NCBI GenBank assembly: GCA_023512835.1
Contig: CM042090.1
Span: forward strand, 16,359,117 to 16,423,116
DNA: 64,000 bases
DNA from: Taxillus chinensis
Taxonomy: Eukaryota; Streptophyta; Magnoliopsida; Santalales; Loranthaceae
Direction: 5' to 3'
The stretch's first letter is position 1. Every line of letters starts with the position of its first letter. This document shows positions 63,658 to 64,000 of this stretch, in pieces. The notes beneath the pieces were generated by a model, which was not told the origin of the DNA, did no database searches, and saw only the letters and a list, made by a program, of their open reading frames with translations. A program made the position numbers and the translations under genes.

Positions 63658-63667
63658 ACTAAATGAA
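63437..63667. repeat. Tandem duplication (about 115 bp) in protease leader/promoter, with (CT)n
   Basis: Copy 1 (63437-63550) and copy 2 (63551-63667) both run from CTCCACTTGTTTT through GAACGAAACTGCTGA and CAGAAGCTGCGC to CTACTAAATGAA. Each carries a CT-rich stretch; in copy 2 it has grown to a long (CT)n at about 63607-63653. On the transcribed strand this is a GA-rich leader. Confidence 0.85.
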
Positions 63668-63727
63668 GATTGGTTGGGTAGTTTGTGTGTGTGGTCTCTC
63701 CCCTTGCGGATTGGCAGCTGCTATGTC

Positions 63728-63736
63728 TTTATATAG
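63728..63736 (-). promoter_or_regulatory. Probable TATA box of the aspartyl protease gene
   Basis: On the minus strand the sequence reads CTATATAAAG, an excellent plant TATA box. Transcription would start near 63700, giving a leader of about 430 nt that crosses the tandem duplication. Confidence 0.6.
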
Positions 63737-63744
63737 AGTTTTTC

Positions 63745-64000
63745 TACATTTGGTTGTAGCCTTGACATGACGTATTTACATTTGGTTGGCTTTATCCGTT
63801 GATAGAAACTTAGTTTTTGTGACATAAAATTTAAATTATAAAAATTTAGTTTATATTTAAAAACAAAATTAGTTAAAAATAATTATAAAATTCATGTGTT
63901 TTGAAAACATAATTTGAAATTAAATTATATTATAATGATGTGGTACTTTCATTTTTAAAATTTGAAAATAGAATTTTATTTTCAAAACAATGTATAATAT
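63745..64000. other. AT-rich DNA upstream of the protease gene
   Basis: Short AT-rich segment to the window edge. Nothing further recognised. Confidence 0.5.

Overview
This is a nuclear window from a flowering plant. It is AT-rich and full of introns, with GT-AG introns in plant gene families, many microsatellites and DNA transposons. The proteins look like those of a woody rosid eudicot; the genus cannot be fixed from the sequence alone. I assembled each gene below from its exons by matching splice sites, reading phase and known protein families. Exon coordinates are given in the evidence fields.

Layout from left to right. (1) 1-1416, minus: the 5' half of a chloroplast ascorbate peroxidase gene, cut by the window edge. 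(2) 2813-4213, plus: an intronless P-class PPR protein. (3) 7094-11274, minus: a complete nine-exon SWI3C chromatin-remodelling subunit. (4) 11275-27459: about 16 kb of AT-rich, gene-poor DNA. It holds microsatellites, small GC-richer islands and two foldback hairpins (19457-19578 and 22645-22727). (5) 27460-34196: a structurally complete PIF/Harbinger DNA transposon. It has TTA target duplications, an intact DDE transposase and a convergent Myb-like/NAM-associated ORF. A 291-bp foldback MITE with matching ends lies 0.4 kb further on (34588-34878). (6) 39100-40760, plus: an ATAF-type NAC transcription factor with three exons. (7) 40761-49851: a repeat-rich spacer with long C-homopolymers and a TIR element. 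(8) 49852-58489, plus: a six-exon cellulose synthase-interactive armadillo/C2 protein (CSI3-like, about 2136 aa), which contains a probable GC-AG intron. (9) 60912-63264, minus: an eight-exon secreted A1 aspartyl protease.

The gene set matches one Arabidopsis chromosome 1 neighbourhood as I remember it: At1g77405 PPR, At1g77450 NAC032, At1g77460 CSI3, At1g77480 aspartyl protease and At1g77490 tAPX. SWI3C (At1g21700) belongs to the homeologous block. The window therefore looks like an ancient collinear segment whose spacer between SWI3C and NAC was expanded by transposons. The host genes do not form a pathway; they are independent neighbours. The most system-like content is the Harbinger element and its MITE. 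No tRNA, rRNA or CRISPR was recognised.
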